Below, in pieces: positions 42,240 to 51,798 of a stretch of 64,000 nt of DNA. Origin of the DNA: Mesorhizobium japonicum MAFF 303099 (GTDB taxonomy: Bacteria > Pseudomonadota > Alphaproteobacteria > Rhizobiales > Rhizobiaceae); the NCBI RefSeq assembly GCF_000009625.1, contig NC_002678.2:6666001-6730000 (forward strand), in the 5' to 3' direction. A program made the position numbers and the translations under genes. Under the pieces are notes generated by a model. The model searched no databases. It had not been told where the DNA came from and saw nothing but the letters and a program-made list of their open reading frames with translations. Position 1 is the first letter of the stretch. Every line of letters starts with the position of its first letter.

Positions 42240-44066
42240 ATGCACATTTCCAAGATCACTATTCGGAACTTCCGATCTTTCGCACATCTAGACGTTCGCA
42301 TCGCTGAAAACACGACGTGCATAATCGGCGAGAATAACACTGGCAAAACGAACCTCTTGCAGGCTTTGAGGCTCTGTCTCGATGTCAATCTTGCTTCGAG
42401 TTATCGATCTCTACTGCCGTCTGATATCCACTCGGCCGTTGATTTGTCCCATCCCTCCCAGGTGGTCATTGCGATAGAGATCGACCAATGGGCCGGTAAA
42501 GTGAATGAGGAGGCGTTGGTCGGGGGGTGGCAAGTTGCGCCCGACCGAGCACGCCTGATCTACCGTTTCAGGCCGAAACTCAAAGTCCGTGACGACCTTG
42601 CCGACGAGACAATCGAGCCGGGCGACCTGACAATTGATGACTATCAGTGGGAGATCACAGGCGGTGGTGATCCAAGACACGATGTCGCGACTGTCGATTG
42701 GGATCAAGATATCGGCGTTGGGATACGATTTTCTGACCTCCAGTCCTTCCTTGTGGTGCACCTACCCGCGCTTCGTGATGTTGAGAGTGACCTTAGGCAA
42801 ACCCGAAGCTCACCACTCACTCGGCTTATCGCCGCCTCTGAGATTGATCACGCGGAGAAGGACGCTCTGGTACAGGCGCTCCGAGACGCGAACCAAACAA
42901 TCGCGGAGTCGCCGACGATCGAGGCCCTGGCCGAAGCCATTGATGCATCGTTCACAAAGGTCAGCGGCCCAGCCTTCGATATGGGTGTCGGCCTAGGGCT
43001 AGCCGAACCATCATTTCAGGCGATCGTCAAAGCGCTTCGCATTCTGCTGACCAATGCTGCCGTCACTGATTTTGATCCCGCGCAAAACGGGCTGGGCCTC
43101 AATAATATTCTCTATGTCTCAATCTGGATTGAGTACTTCAACAAGCGCCTCGCTCAGGAGAAGTCCGCTGGCCAGATAATTTTGTTCGAAGAACCCGAGG
43201 CACATTTGCACCCGCAACTGCAACTGGCGTTGTTCGGAGCACTCAAAGCGCTTCCATTCCAGTCGATATTGACCACGCACAGCACGCACATAACGTCCCA
43301 AGCTGACCTCAGCTCTTTTGTTGTGCTGACCAACGTCGGCGTAGCCGGAACTGCGTCTGGAGTGCCGGCAGAGAACAAAGACCTTGAGCAGAATGATATC
43401 GCAGACCTTGAGCGGTTCTTGGATGCCACAAAGTCGAACATGCTATTTGCTCGTAAGGTCATCCTGGTTGAGGGACCGGCCGAGCTCTTTCTCATTCCAC
43501 CCCTCGTCAAGGAGGTGATGGAGATAGACCTTGATCGTGAAGGGATCGCGGTGATCCCAATCTATGGCGTTCACTTCGACGTCTACGCCAAGCTGTTCAC
43601 AGAGGGCAGCTTGCCGAAGCGATGTGCCATAGTTGCCGACGGTGATTTGAAGCCAAGCGATGCCATTGAGGAGGATGGGGATGACGAACTTCCAGACCCC
43701 CCTGACCTCGATGCCCTTGAAAACGACTACGTGAAGGTCTTCAGGTGCCCAACAACGTTCGAGCGTGCGATTACGATATCCGGTACCCTCGAAATGTTCG
43801 CAAAGGCGGCGGACGAGATTGGTGCACCGAGAGTAGCCACGCGGCTCCGCCGCGGAGTCCGAGCGCTGGAGCAAGAAGGCCTTACAGCGGATCAGCGCCG
43901 CGAATTATTGGACCCGCTGCGTGCCGCCGTGTTGAGTACTGCAAAAAGGTTCGGGAAAGCGCGCTTTGCGCAACTAGCGTCCAGCTATGTGTCAGACGCT
44001 ACAGCTTTGCCTCCCTACATAAAGAATGCCGTGAAATGGCTACGCGACGATGAAGCTGACGAGTGA
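42240..44066 (+). CDS. gajA: OLD-family ATP-dependent endonuclease, GajA-like (Gabija)
   Basis: The 608-residue protein has an ABC-type ATPase domain: KITIRNFRSFAHLDVR, Walker A CIIGENNTGKTNLLQAL, Walker B IILFEEPEAHLHPQLQLA and TTHSTHITSQADL. A C-terminal TOPRIM nuclease follows from about 400 with VILVEGPAELFLIPPLVKE (E-G-x-x-E) and CAIVADGDLKPSD (D-x-D). This is the OLD layout, and with a UvrD-like partner it matches GajA of the Gabija anti-phage system, slightly longer than the Bacillus protein (about 578 aa). GGGAGGG precedes the ATG. The gene has lower GC than ppx upstream. Confidence 0.85.
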   Translation: MHISKITIRNFRSFAHLDVRIAENTTCIIGENNTGKTNLLQALRLCLDVNLASSYRSLLPSDIHSAVDLSHPSQVVIAIEIDQWAGKVNEEALVGGWQVAPDRARLIYRFRPKLKVRDDLADETIEPGDLTIDDYQWEITGGGDPRHDVATVDWDQDIGVGIRFSDLQSFLVVHLPALRDVESDLRQTRSSPLTRLIAASEIDHAEKDALVQALRDANQTIAESPTIEALAEAIDASFTKVSGPAFDMGVGLGLAEPSFQAIVKALRILLTNAAVTDFDPAQNGLGLNNILYVSIWIEYFNKRLAQEKSAGQIILFEEPEAHLHPQLQLALFGALKALPFQSILTTHSTHITSQADLSSFVVLTNVGVAGTASGVPAENKDLEQNDIADLERFLDATKSNMLFARKVILVEGPAELFLIPPLVKEVMEIDLDREGIAVIPIYGVHFDVYAKLFTEGSLPKRCAIVADGDLKPSDAIEEDGDDELPDPPDLDALENDYVKVFRCPTTFERAITISGTLEMFAKAADEIGAPRVATRLRRGVRALEQEGLTADQRRELLDPLRAAVLSTAKRFGKARFAQLASSYVSDATALPPYIKNAVKWLRDDEADE

Positions 44067-45819
44067 GCAGAAACTGGCAGTGGACTGCCCAGATGATTTG
44101 ATGCTGACCGCGTGTCCCGGCAGCGGAAAAACCCGAGTCATCATCTCGAAGCTGAGCCGAGCTGTGGATGCGATCCGTGGTACACCTCGCGTCGCTGGGT
44201 GTATTACCTACACAAACACAGCCGTGCATGAAATTGAGACGCGCCTGCGGCAGCACTCCCAGGTTGGTGATGAAGAAAACTATGACGTTTGCACCATTCA
44301 TTCTTTCTGCCTAAACCACATTTTTCGGCCGTTTTGTCACCGGATCGAAGGATATGAAAATGGGTTTGAGGTAATCACGCCCGATAGCGAGCAATTCAAC
44401 GAATACGCTTCCGCAGCTAGCGCGGACTTCAATCGCTATAATCTCACCTTCCGAGAATTTGAGGAGTTTTCGCTGCTTCAAATCAGCGAAGCAGGCGAAC
44501 CTTTCGGCTCGGTTCTCGACACAGGAACGATCCGAAGGGAGGAAGCGTTGCGCTTTTGGCAGCGGCTTAGGAACGACGGCCGCGCCGACTTCTCACTCAT
44601 TCTTTATCACTCGCTTTCACTGATGCGCGATCATCCAGAGATTGTCGAATTCGTAGCGTCCCGTTTTTCACACATTCTTATAGATGAATTCCAAGACACC
44701 ACCGAATTGCAGATCGCGATTCTTGGGTTGATTGCTGAACGGGGAAGAACAAACTTCTTTATGGTCGGCGATCCAAACCAGTCCATCTTCGGGTTTGCGG
44801 GTGCGCGGCCTGACCTCGCCGATATTTTCGCAGACGAAGTCGGAGCCCGAACTGATTTGGTGCTGACGGGCAATTTTCGTTCAAGCGAGCCAATTATCGA
44901 ACACGCCGAGAGGATAATCGCCCGCAATCCACCGATGACTGCCGTCGGGCCAGCGCGATTGTTTACAGAGGTTCCGGAGTACGAGAACGGCGCCACAGCA
45001 TTCGCTGTCATTACCGAAACCTTCTTGCCACGACTTCAGGGACTCGGAATTCCTATCGGAAACGCAGCCATCCTCGCCCCAAGCTGGTTTACGCTTTTTC
45101 CTCTTGGACGTCGGCTCCGAGAATTTGGGGTTAGCATTGTCGGTCCCGGAGCGCGACCGTATCGGCGAAACCGGCTCTTTGCACCTCTCGCCGAGCAAAT
45201 ATGTGGGCATTTGATGAATCCGACTGCCGAGAGCATCATCGGGATCGAACGTAGCCTGTTCAATCTCTTTCTCGATGCCACAGGCAAGCGCCGCTACGAC
45301 GTCTTCACCTACGAAGGGCGTGTCCTTGTATTCCGCCTCGTGGCGGAAGCGAGCAGGCTGCAGGAAATTCACATGGGGGCGATGGACTGGCTTACACAAG
45401 CCGCCACCGTATTTAGTGGAATTCTCATTGAGCTGAGCTTCTTCGGTACGGCTCACCGAGACTTGCTTAGCGATTCCGTCACCGAGATGGAGGCCGATAT
45501 GCGAAATACTCGGGTAGACGTTGCTAACCTCACTGTTGACGAGTTGGGCGTCTATTCAAACGGTGACGCAGCCCTCAAACTCTCGTCGTTGCATAACTCT
45601 AAAGGGCGTGAATACGACGCTGTTGCAATGATTGATCTTCATCAGGGCAAGATTCCCAATTACCGCGCTAACACCCCTGAAGCGATCGCGGAGGCTCGAA
45701 GACTTTTCTATGTCGGCATCACGCGTGCGCGCCATTATCTACTTTACTCGACTGACCGTGCCGACCGGCGGAACATCCCCACGCAGTTTCTAAGAGCGGA
45801 TGGCGTGCGAATGGTCTGA
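44050..45819 (+). CDS. gajB: UvrD/Rep-like helicase, GajB-like (Gabija)
   Basis: The 589-residue SF1 helicase overlaps gajA by 17 bases. Motifs: Q and Walker A (LTSEQKLAVDCP, LTACPGSGKTRVIISKL), Ia (GCITYTNTAVHEIETRL), II (HILIDEFQDTTELQIAI), III (FFMVGDPNQSIFGFAGARPD), IV (LTGNFRSSEPI), V (KLSSLHNSKGREYDAVAMID) and VI (RRLFYVGITRARHYLLYS). It partners GajA in phage defence. At 589 aa it is longer than Bacillus GajB (about 494). A plain repair helicase is unlikely given the coupled OLD gene. Confidence 0.85.
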   Translation: MKLTSEQKLAVDCPDDLMLTACPGSGKTRVIISKLSRAVDAIRGTPRVAGCITYTNTAVHEIETRLRQHSQVGDEENYDVCTIHSFCLNHIFRPFCHRIEGYENGFEVITPDSEQFNEYASAASADFNRYNLTFREFEEFSLLQISEAGEPFGSVLDTGTIRREEALRFWQRLRNDGRADFSLILYHSLSLMRDHPEIVEFVASRFSHILIDEFQDTTELQIAILGLIAERGRTNFFMVGDPNQSIFGFAGARPDLADIFADEVGARTDLVLTGNFRSSEPIIEHAERIIARNPPMTAVGPARLFTEVPEYENGATAFAVITETFLPRLQGLGIPIGNAAILAPSWFTLFPLGRRLREFGVSIVGPGARPYRRNRLFAPLAEQICGHLMNPTAESIIGIERSLFNLFLDATGKRRYDVFTYEGRVLVFRLVAEASRLQEIHMGAMDWLTQAATVFSGILIELSFFGTAHRDLLSDSVTEMEADMRNTRVDVANLTVDELGVYSNGDAALKLSSLHNSKGREYDAVAMIDLHQGKIPNYRANTPEAIAEARRLFYVGITRARHYLLYSTDRADRRNIPTQFLRADGVRMV

Positions 45820-46042
45820 TGACCGCCATTTGCGGCTTTGTGTCCGCGAGCGGAGCGCGCGTCGCCGCGCGAGACGCATCAGACGGAGAGCAGAATTTTC
45901 CGCTCCAGGCTCGATCAGATCATCACCAGATCGCAAGCCAAGAAAGGCTGGAGGCGATCTTCAAACGGTCGCTTTAGCAAGCATCGACGCTTCTGGAATA
46001 CAGCCCCCACAGCGTGGACGAAAGATAAAGTAGGCGGCGGCC

Positions 46043-46447
46043 TCAGGCCGCGCCACGTCCGTCGGCCGACCAGGCTCCCGCGCCAGCCATGGCCAGCGCA
46101 AGGAAACCGCCTGATATGGCGATGTCCTTCATCAGCATCTGCTGGTGCAGGAAGGCGAGCATCGCATCGTCGCCGCCCTGGCCGTGATGGCCGATGAAGC
46201 CGGCAACGACGCAGAAGGCCGCCAGCTGCAGCGCCACGATCCGGGTCTGAAAGCCGATGAGGATCAGCAAGCCGGCGATCAGCTCGAACAGGCCCGTGCC
46301 CCAGGCTGCGAGCGTCGGCAGCGGCAGGCCGAGGCCGGCGAAATAATCTGATGTACCGGCGATGTTGGCGAGCGCCTGGAAGCCGGATGGTACGAACATC
46401 AAGGCAAAGAGCAGTCGCGAAACCAGAAGCAATGCGTCGCGGGTCAT
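46043..46447 (-). CDS. DoxX-family membrane protein, copy A
   Basis: A four-helix DoxX protein of 134 residues starting MTRDALLLVSRLLFALMFVP, with GLPLPTLAAWGTGLFELIAG, LILIGFQTRIVALQLAAF and ISGGFLALAMAGAGAWS. GGGAGG precedes ATG 46447. DoxX proteins are inner-membrane proteins of uncertain redox role. A second copy is at 46604, about 150 bases upstream in the same direction. Confidence 0.87.
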   Translation of the reverse strand: MTRDALLLVSRLLFALMFVPSGFQALANIAGTSDYFAGLGLPLPTLAAWGTGLFELIAGLLILIGFQTRIVALQLAAFCVVAGFIGHHGQGGDDAMLAFLHQQMLMKDIAISGGFLALAMAGAGAWSADGRGAA

Positions 46448-46546
46448 GGCCACCTCCCTTGCCGGCGCCCTTTGGGCTCGAGCCGGCTGCCCGGAAGTCT
46501 ACGCCTGCGAGGCCTCGGCCGAAACCGGACCGGCTATCCCAGACAA

Positions 46547-46579
46547 CGAAAAAGCGGCGCGGAAAATTCCGCGCCGCTT
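46547..46579 (-). terminator. Terminator after DoxX copy B
   Basis: AAGCGGCGCGGAA and TTCCGCGCCGCTT pair across a two-base centre. On the minus strand the stem is followed by TTTTTC, so it ends the transcript of the DoxX gene at 46604-47026. Confidence 0.82.
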
Positions 46580-46603
46580 CTATCGAGGCTTGGGAGGGAG
46601 GTT

Positions 46604-47026
46604 TCAGCCGCGCTTGGCGTCGATCGAATAGGCGCCGGCGCCCGATGAAGCCAAGAGCAGGAAGCCGCCGGTGATGGCGAGGTTCTTGAGGAACTGGATC
46701 ATCTGCATCTGGTCGGCCCAGCCGGTATGGGCGACCAGTCCGGTGGCGACGGTGAAGATCGCGAGCACCCAGGCGGCGATACGGGTCTGGAAACCGACGA
46801 GGATGGCGAGGCCGCCGAGCAGTTCAATCAGGCCGACGACCACAGCCGTTACGGTCGGAACGGGCAGGCCGAGCCCGCCGAAATAGGCAGCGGTGCCGGA
46901 AATGGCGGTGAGCTTGCCGAAACCGGAAAGCAGGAAAATGACCGCGAGCAGGATGCGGCCAAGCAGGATGGTGACAGAGCTGTTGGACGCGGTGCCGGCG
47001 CCTGCGGCGGAAGTATTGATGGACAT
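46604..47026 (-). CDS. DoxX-family membrane protein, copy B
   Basis: A 140-residue DoxX protein: VTILLGRILLAVIFLLSGFG, GLGLPVPTVTAVVVGLIELL, ILVGFQTRIAAWVLAIF and ITGGFLLLASSGAGAYSIDA. It is clearly a paralogue of the adjacent gene at 46043. GGAGAGA stands before the ATG. The terminator at 46547 separates the two, so each is probably its own transcript. Confidence 0.88.
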   Translation of the reverse strand: MSINTSAAGAGTASNSSVTILLGRILLAVIFLLSGFGKLTAISGTAAYFGGLGLPVPTVTAVVVGLIELLGGLAILVGFQTRIAAWVLAIFTVATGLVAHTGWADQMQMIQFLKNLAITGGFLLLASSGAGAYSIDAKRG

Positions 47027-47203
47027 GGTGTCTCTCCGAATAGGTTGAATGACCCTGAGATAGACGATGTCGACTGTTCACCAAAGCCGCCTATCCGGCG
47101 ACACATTGTTCACAGGATGTACATTGCCGTGATCGGGCAAGAAGCGCGAAATTCGTGTCGGGTGATGCGGAGGCGGGAGTAAATTCTCCCGCCGAAAAGC
47201 ACC

Positions 47204-48601
47204 TTACCCCGGATGCGTCATGTCCTCAGGCCGCACCAGCCGGTCATAATCGACCTCGCTGACCAGCCCGGTGGCCAGCGCTTCCTCGCGCAGCGTGGTG
47301 CCGTTCTTGTGCGCCGTCTTGGCGATCTTGGCGGCGTTGTCGTAGCCGATGGTGGGCGCCAGCGCCGTCACCAGCATCAGCGAGCGGTCGAGTGCGGCCT
47401 TGATGTTGTCTTCGCGGGCCTCGATGCCGACGACGCAATTGTCGGTGAAGGAGACCGAGGCGTCGGAGAGCAGCTGCACCGACTGCAGGAAATTGTAGGC
47501 CATCAAAGGGTTGTAGACGTTGAGCTCGAAATGGCCCTGGCTGCCGGCGAAGGTCAGGGCCGCATTGTTGCCGAACACCTGCACGCAGACCTGCGTCATC
47601 GCTTCGCACTGCGTCGGGTTGACCTTGCCCGGCATGATCGACGAGCCGGGTTCGTTTTCCGGCAGCGACAATTCGCCGAGGCCCGAGCGCGGGCCCGAAC
47701 CGAGGAAGCGGATGTCGTTGGCGATCTTGAAGAGTGCTGCCGCCGCGGCGTTGATGGCGCCGTGCGAGAACACCATGGAATCGTGGGCCGCGAGCGCCTC
47801 GAACTTGTTCGGCGCGGTGACGAAGGCGATGCCGGTGATGGCGGCGATGCGGTCGGCCACCTTTTCAGCAAAACCAACTGGCGCGTTGAGGCCGGTGCCG
47901 ACGGCGGTGCCGCCTTGCGCCAGCTCCTGCAGCCCGGGCAGCGTCATTTCGATGCGCTTGATCGAGGAGGCGACCTGCGCCGCATAGCCGGAAAATTCCT
48001 GGCCCAGCGTCAGCGGCGTGGCATCCTGCGTGTGGGTGCGGCCGATCTTGATGATGTGGTTGAAGGCCCTGGCCTTGGCGTCCAACGCCTTGTGCAGATG
48101 GTGCAGCGCCGGGATGAGATGATGGACAACCTGTTCGGCACAGGCGATATGCATGGCCGTCGGATAGGTGTCGTTCGAAGACTGGCTCATATTGACGTGG
48201 TCGTTGGGATGCACCGGCTTCTTCGAGCCCATGACGCCGCCCAGCATCTCGATCGCCCGGTTGGAGATCACTTCATTGGCGTTCATGTTGGACTGCGTGC
48301 CCGAGCCGGTCTGCCAGACCACCAGCGGGAAATGGTCGTTGAGCTTGCCGTCGATCACTTCCTGGGCGGCGTCGACGATCGCCTTGCCGACGACCGGATC
48401 GAGCCGCTTCATCTCCATGTTCACTTCCGCCGCCGCCCGTTTGACGACCCCCAGCGCCCGCACGATCGACGCCGGCTGTTTTTCCCAGCCGATCTTGAAA
48501 TTGCCCAGGGAACGCTGCGCCTGCGCGCCCCAATAACGGTCGGCGGCAACCTCGATGGGGCCGAACGTATCGGTTTCGGTTCTGGTCTTTGCAACGGTCA
48601 C
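47204..48601 (-). CDS. fumC: Fumarate hydratase, class II
   Basis: The 465-residue protein has the fumarase/aspartase signature [15 protein letters not shown] with the catalytic serine loop. Also [40 protein letters not shown] and [20 protein letters not shown], all class II marks. It converts fumarate to malate in the TCA cycle. The start is GTG at 48601 (read [14 protein letters not shown]); the frame is open to 48703 but that part does not match the family. Confidence 0.95.
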   Translation of the reverse strand: MTVAKTRTETDTFGPIEVAADRYWGAQAQRSLGNFKIGWEKQPASIVRALGVVKRAAAEVNMEMKRLDPVVGKAIVDAAQEVIDGKLNDHFPLVVWQTGSGTQSNMNANEVISNRAIEMLGGVMGSKKPVHPNDHVNMSQSSNDTYPTAMHIACAEQVVHHLIPALHHLHKALDAKARAFNHIIKIGRTHTQDATPLTLGQEFSGYAAQVASSIKRIEMTLPGLQELAQGGTAVGTGLNAPVGFAEKVADRIAAITGIAFVTAPNKFEALAAHDSMVFSHGAINAAAAALFKIANDIRFLGSGPRSGLGELSLPENEPGSSIMPGKVNPTQCEAMTQVCVQVFGNNAALTFAGSQGHFELNVYNPLMAYNFLQSVQLLSDASVSFTDNCVVGIEAREDNIKAALDRSLMLVTALAPTIGYDNAAKIAKTAHKNGTTLREEALATGLVSEVDYDRLVRPEDMTHPG

Positions 48602-48778
48602 GGCAAGTCTCCGGTCTGTCGATTTGGGCAAGGGCGTATCGCGTTGCACAAATGGCTTCAAGCGGAGATTGCGGACGGCGAGGATGCAAATCGGTTGAAG
48701 CAAGGCTGCTCAGCAATGCGCTTCCCATGCAGCTGGCGGGTTTCCTGCCTCGGTGCGCTCAAGTCCCTTTTCCGGAGG

Positions 48779-49327
48779 TCAGAGGCCGCGGCGGCCAAAT
48801 CCGGTTGTGCTTGTTGGGCGCGTCGTTTGCTGCGCTGGGGATGCTTTATCCATCCTGACGGATAGCGGTTGCTGCTGGACAGGGCGCTCGGCCTTCATGC
48901 GTGCAATATGAGCATCGACGTCGCTCATAAAAGTTGCACGATCACTTGTGCCGGGTGGCGGGCCGTAGTCGTTGTCGCCCGACGTGCCAGCGAAAAACCC
49001 GCATTCGACGGTCACCCAGATCGGGCCGATAAAGGGGACAAAGGTCAACAGAAACCAGACCCCCGGTTTGTTAAGATCATGGTAGCGCTTGATAATCGCC
49101 GCGACCTTGATCCAGCAGGAAAGTACGATGCCCACAAGTAATGCGATGCCAACACTCAGGCCGCCTTGGGATAGCTCTCCAGGTTTGTGCTCGCCGGACG
49201 GCTCAACTACCGCCATGATGGCTACGAAGCCCACAACGACCAACACCCACACCAAGACGATCACGAATGACGCCAGCCACCATTGCGCGCGCCCGATGCG
49301 TCCAGAAAATCCAAACAAGAAATTCAT
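48779..49327 (-). CDS. DUF805 membrane protein
   Basis: The N-terminal MNFLFGFSGRIGRAQWWLAS and the core AIIKRYHDLNKPGVWFLLTF then VPFIGPIWVTVECGFFAGTS match DUF805, a small integral-membrane family with three or four helices. A hydrophilic tail of about 55 residues follows (DRATFMSDVDAHIARMKAER). GAGG stands before ATG 49327. Function unknown. Confidence 0.85.
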   Translation of the reverse strand: MNFLFGFSGRIGRAQWWLASFVIVLVWVLVVVGFVAIMAVVEPSGEHKPGELSQGGLSVGIALLVGIVLSCWIKVAAIIKRYHDLNKPGVWFLLTFVPFIGPIWVTVECGFFAGTSGDNDYGPPPGTSDRATFMSDVDAHIARMKAERPVQQQPLSVRMDKASPAQQTTRPTSTTGFGRRGL

Positions 49328-49508
49328 TTGACGCCTCGCCGCAAATCAGATCATCTTCAGCAATCAAAGTAAAAAGTCCGTTAAATCGATTTATAGAAGG
49401 CGTAGAAGGGCGGGTCTCTTGGGTGGATGGTTAATTGCTATGAAAAATATGGCGCAATACCATCGAGCAACGGACGGCCTATGGGAACGGAACAAGCGTG
49501 TACGCCTC

Positions 49509-50282
49509 TCATCCGGCCGTGTAGCCACCATCCACGGCAAAGATCCCACCGCTCGTCCAGGCCGCCTCGTCGCTGGCTAGATAAACCGCCATGCCGGCGA
49601 GGTCGTCCGGACGGCCGATGCGGCCCAGCGGATAGCTGCGTTCGACATAGGCCTTCAGTTCGGCCTTGGCCTCGGCCGGCAGGTTGTCGACGGTCTTGCG
49701 CCGCATGGCGGTGTCGACCGTGCCGGGCGCGATGGCGTTGACGCGGATGCCGCGCGGGCCGAGCTCGAAGGCCAGCGATCTGGTCAACGAGTTCAACGCG
49801 CCCTTGGACAGGGAGTAGACGCTGGATGGCCGCTTCGGGATCATCTTGCGGGCGAAATAGGAAGAGATGTTGATGATCGATGCACCGGCGCCGAAATGCG
49901 GCAGCAGCCCCTGGGTGAGGAAGAACGCCGCCGCCACATTGAGCGCGAAGGAGTGCTGGAACTGCGCCTCGCTGACGCTCTCGAACGGCACGAGGTCGGC
50001 GACACCGGCATTGTTGATAGGAATGTCGAGCGGCCGGCCGGTCTCTTTCACCTGCTCGACGACGGTTGCGACACCGAGGCTGGTGGCAAGATCGGCGGAC
50101 GACGTCTCCACCGCGCCGGCCTGGCCAAGAGCCGCCAGCTTCTGGCGCGCGGCTTCGAGCTTGGCGGCGTCACGGCCGACGATCAGGACATCGGCGCCCT
50201 CGCTCAGGAACGCCTCGGCGATTGCCAGGCCGATACCGTCCGAGCCGCCGGTCACCAGCGTGCGCTTGTGCAGAAGTCTCAT
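49509..50282 (-). CDS. Short-chain dehydrogenase/reductase
   Basis: From ATG 50282 (MRLLHKRTLVTGGSDGIGLA) the 257-residue SDR has the TGGxxGIG cofactor loop, INNAG (usually NNAG) at about 80, catalytic Ser in IINISSYFA, and the YSLSK motif carrying the catalytic Tyr and Lys. NAIAPGTVDT and the SGGIFAVDGGYTAG end are typical. Oxidoreductase using NAD(P)H; substrate unknown. GGAG lies seven bases before this start. The frame extends to 50309 without need. Confidence 0.9.
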   Translation of the reverse strand: MRLLHKRTLVTGGSDGIGLAIAEAFLSEGADVLIVGRDAAKLEAARQKLAALGQAGAVETSSADLATSLGVATVVEQVKETGRPLDIPINNAGVADLVPFESVSEAQFQHSFALNVAAAFFLTQGLLPHFGAGASIINISSYFARKMIPKRPSSVYSLSKGALNSLTRSLAFELGPRGIRVNAIAPGTVDTAMRRKTVDNLPAEAKAELKAYVERSYPLGRIGRPDDLAGMAVYLASDEAAWTSGGIFAVDGGYTAG

Positions 50283-50339
50283 CGGGCACTCCGAGGTCGC
50301 CTTGGCCAATGCCAGAGCACTGCATCGTCGCGGCCCTGG

Positions 50340-50787
50340 TCAAGCAGCCGGCCTATCCCACGGTATGAACTTCGCCGGTTGCCGATGCTCGGATGGGACA
50401 AGTACGGCCAGCTGGCAGGCCAGGGCAGGTCTAAGCGCCGACGGTCGCAGGCTGGTGCATGGCCAGGCGCACGGCGACAAAATCCTTGACCTGCGGTTTC
50501 TCGCCGGCCTGGCGAAAGACGCATCGGCCATGCCCGCGGCGCGCTGGCGCGCCATCCTGGACGAGATCCGCCGCGCCGGCCTGACAACTGCGGCACAGGG
50601 AGTGCGAACCCAAACACTGATCATCGCCGGCGCGTGCGACCCGCTCTTCGGCGATGAGCACCAGCAGGCGCTGTCGCGTTGCCTGGCGGAGGCAAGCATC
50701 GTGCGAGCCGAAGCGTGCGGCCACAACCCGCATTGGGAGGACCCGGCCTTTGTCGCGCGCACCATCACCGGGGCATTCGAAACCTAG
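50340..50787 (+). pseudogene. Alpha/beta-hydrolase remnant
   Basis: The last 90 or so residues are a recognisable alpha/beta-hydrolase C-terminus: RTQTLIIAGACDPLFGDEHQ carries the catalytic Asp and EACGHNPHWEDPAFVARTIT the catalytic His. Further upstream only scraps in other frames remain (RLPMLGWDKYGQ near 50380), and the nucleophile elbow is absent. The upstream frame is open only because it runs antisense through the SDR gene. The gene looks truncated and frameshifted. Confidence 0.6.
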
Positions 50788-51565
50788 CGCCAACCAGGGA
50801 TCGCGACGTAGGCGACAGCCGCAAGGTCTCGGTTGGTTTGGTCAGATCAAGCTGAACTGCCCGCAAAAAGCTCTGCCATGCCGGCGCGGCGGCGAGGGCG
50901 GCTTCCTGGCTTGCATGCGCCTCGGCGCTGTCGAACCGGGCGATGGAAAGGAAGACGTTTTCGCTGGCCCGCACCGGCAGCCGCGGAAAACTGTTTTGGG
51001 CATGTTCCGAGGCAAAGGCAGCGAGCAGGCGCACGCCGTGCGCCTTCATGATGAGCGCCGCCTCGGCCGCGAAGCGGCTGGCGAATTCGGTCTCTGCTCC
51101 CGATCGCAAATGATGAATCCGGATGACAACAATGCCGCCCAAATGGTTCTCATTGCTGGAGTTTTCCTGCTCGGCAGACACCGGCCGCTGAAGTCCTGAC
51201 AGGTCGAAGCCGGCGCTCGGCCAGGCCGGCTTCAGCAGCAGCACATCGTCCGAATCGGTCATCGTCGCATTGGCCGCGTCGCGGTGCGCCGCCCAGACCG
51301 GGCCGTCGTAGAAGGCGGCCAGCGCCTCCTTGCGTGTGTCCATGCCGTCGAAGCCGCGCAGCCAGACGAACATATCCGGGCGGTCCAGATCGCGGAACTG
51401 GCCGATGATGGTCATTCCCGTCGCCTCCTGGCTCTCGATGAACTCCCGGTCAAAGAGGGCAATCAGCGTTTCGCGCTGCCCGGGGTTCAATGTGTACTGC
51501 CGCAATTCGACAATAGGCGAGGCGGGCGCAGCAGCTACCGGCGCGACGTTCAGGGGGAGGTTCAT
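50765..51565 (-). CDS. NIPSNAP-family protein
   Basis: The 266-residue protein has two ferredoxin-like NIPSNAP domains: IVELRQYTLNPGQRETLIAL then GQFRDLDRPDMFVWLRGFDG in the first, and VVIRIHHLRSGAETEFASRF with NVFLSIARFDSAEAHASQEA in the second. The biochemical role is unknown. GGAGA precedes ATG 51565. It is divergent from a TetR gene, with two matching palindromes in between, so its expression is probably repressed by that TetR. The 3' end overlaps the hydrolase remnant. Confidence 0.87.
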   Translation of the reverse strand: MNLPLNVAPVAAAPASPIVELRQYTLNPGQRETLIALFDREFIESQEATGMTIIGQFRDLDRPDMFVWLRGFDGMDTRKEALAAFYDGPVWAAHRDAANATMTDSDDVLLLKPAWPSAGFDLSGLQRPVSAEQENSSNENHLGGIVVIRIHHLRSGAETEFASRFAAEAALIMKAHGVRLLAAFASEHAQNSFPRLPVRASENVFLSIARFDSAEAHASQEAALAAAPAWQSFLRAVQLDLTKPTETLRLSPTSRSLVGARFRMPR

Positions 51566-51578
51566 CCGCTCGTCTCCA

Positions 51579-51624
51579 AAACAGGGTAATCGTCCTGTTT
51601 ATAAACAAACCGGTTGTCCTGTTT
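51579..51624. promoter_or_regulatory. Two tandem TetR operators
   Basis: AAACAGG-N8-CCTGTTT (51579-51600) is an exact palindrome. AAACAAA-N8-CCTGTTT (51603-51624) has the same spacing with one half imperfect. Both lie between the NIPSNAP start (51565) and the TetR gene (51799), where a regulator of both would bind. Confidence 0.7.
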
Positions 51625-51646
51625 TGTCAACATGCTATCTTTTTTG

Positions 51647-51787
51647 CCTTCTCCCCTTGTGGGAGAAGGTGGATCGGCGCGCAGCGTCGAGACGGTTGAG
51701 GGGTGCGTGACGGAGTGCCGTCGTTGCCAAGCTGGAGCACCCCGCCTTCACTTCGTTCAGGCACTTTCTCCCACGAGGGGAGAAGGG
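51647..51787. repeat. MITE-like intergenic repeat
   Basis: CCTTCTCCCC-TTGT-GGGAGAAGG (51647-51669) and CTTTCTCCCACGAGGGGAGAAGG (51764-51786) bracket about 95 bases containing GGATCGGCGCGCAGCGTCGA. Each end is itself a hairpin and the two are similar. This is the form of the short palindromic repeats scattered between genes in rhizobial genomes. It has landed between the operators and the TetR gene start. Confidence 0.6.
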
Positions 51788-51798
51788 GGAGTTCTCGC

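Noticed and set aside
47213..48865. 550-codon open frame antisense to fumC
   Set aside because: The fumarase signature on the minus strand is decisive. The antisense product is Arg/Asp/Val-rich low-quality sequence without motifs.
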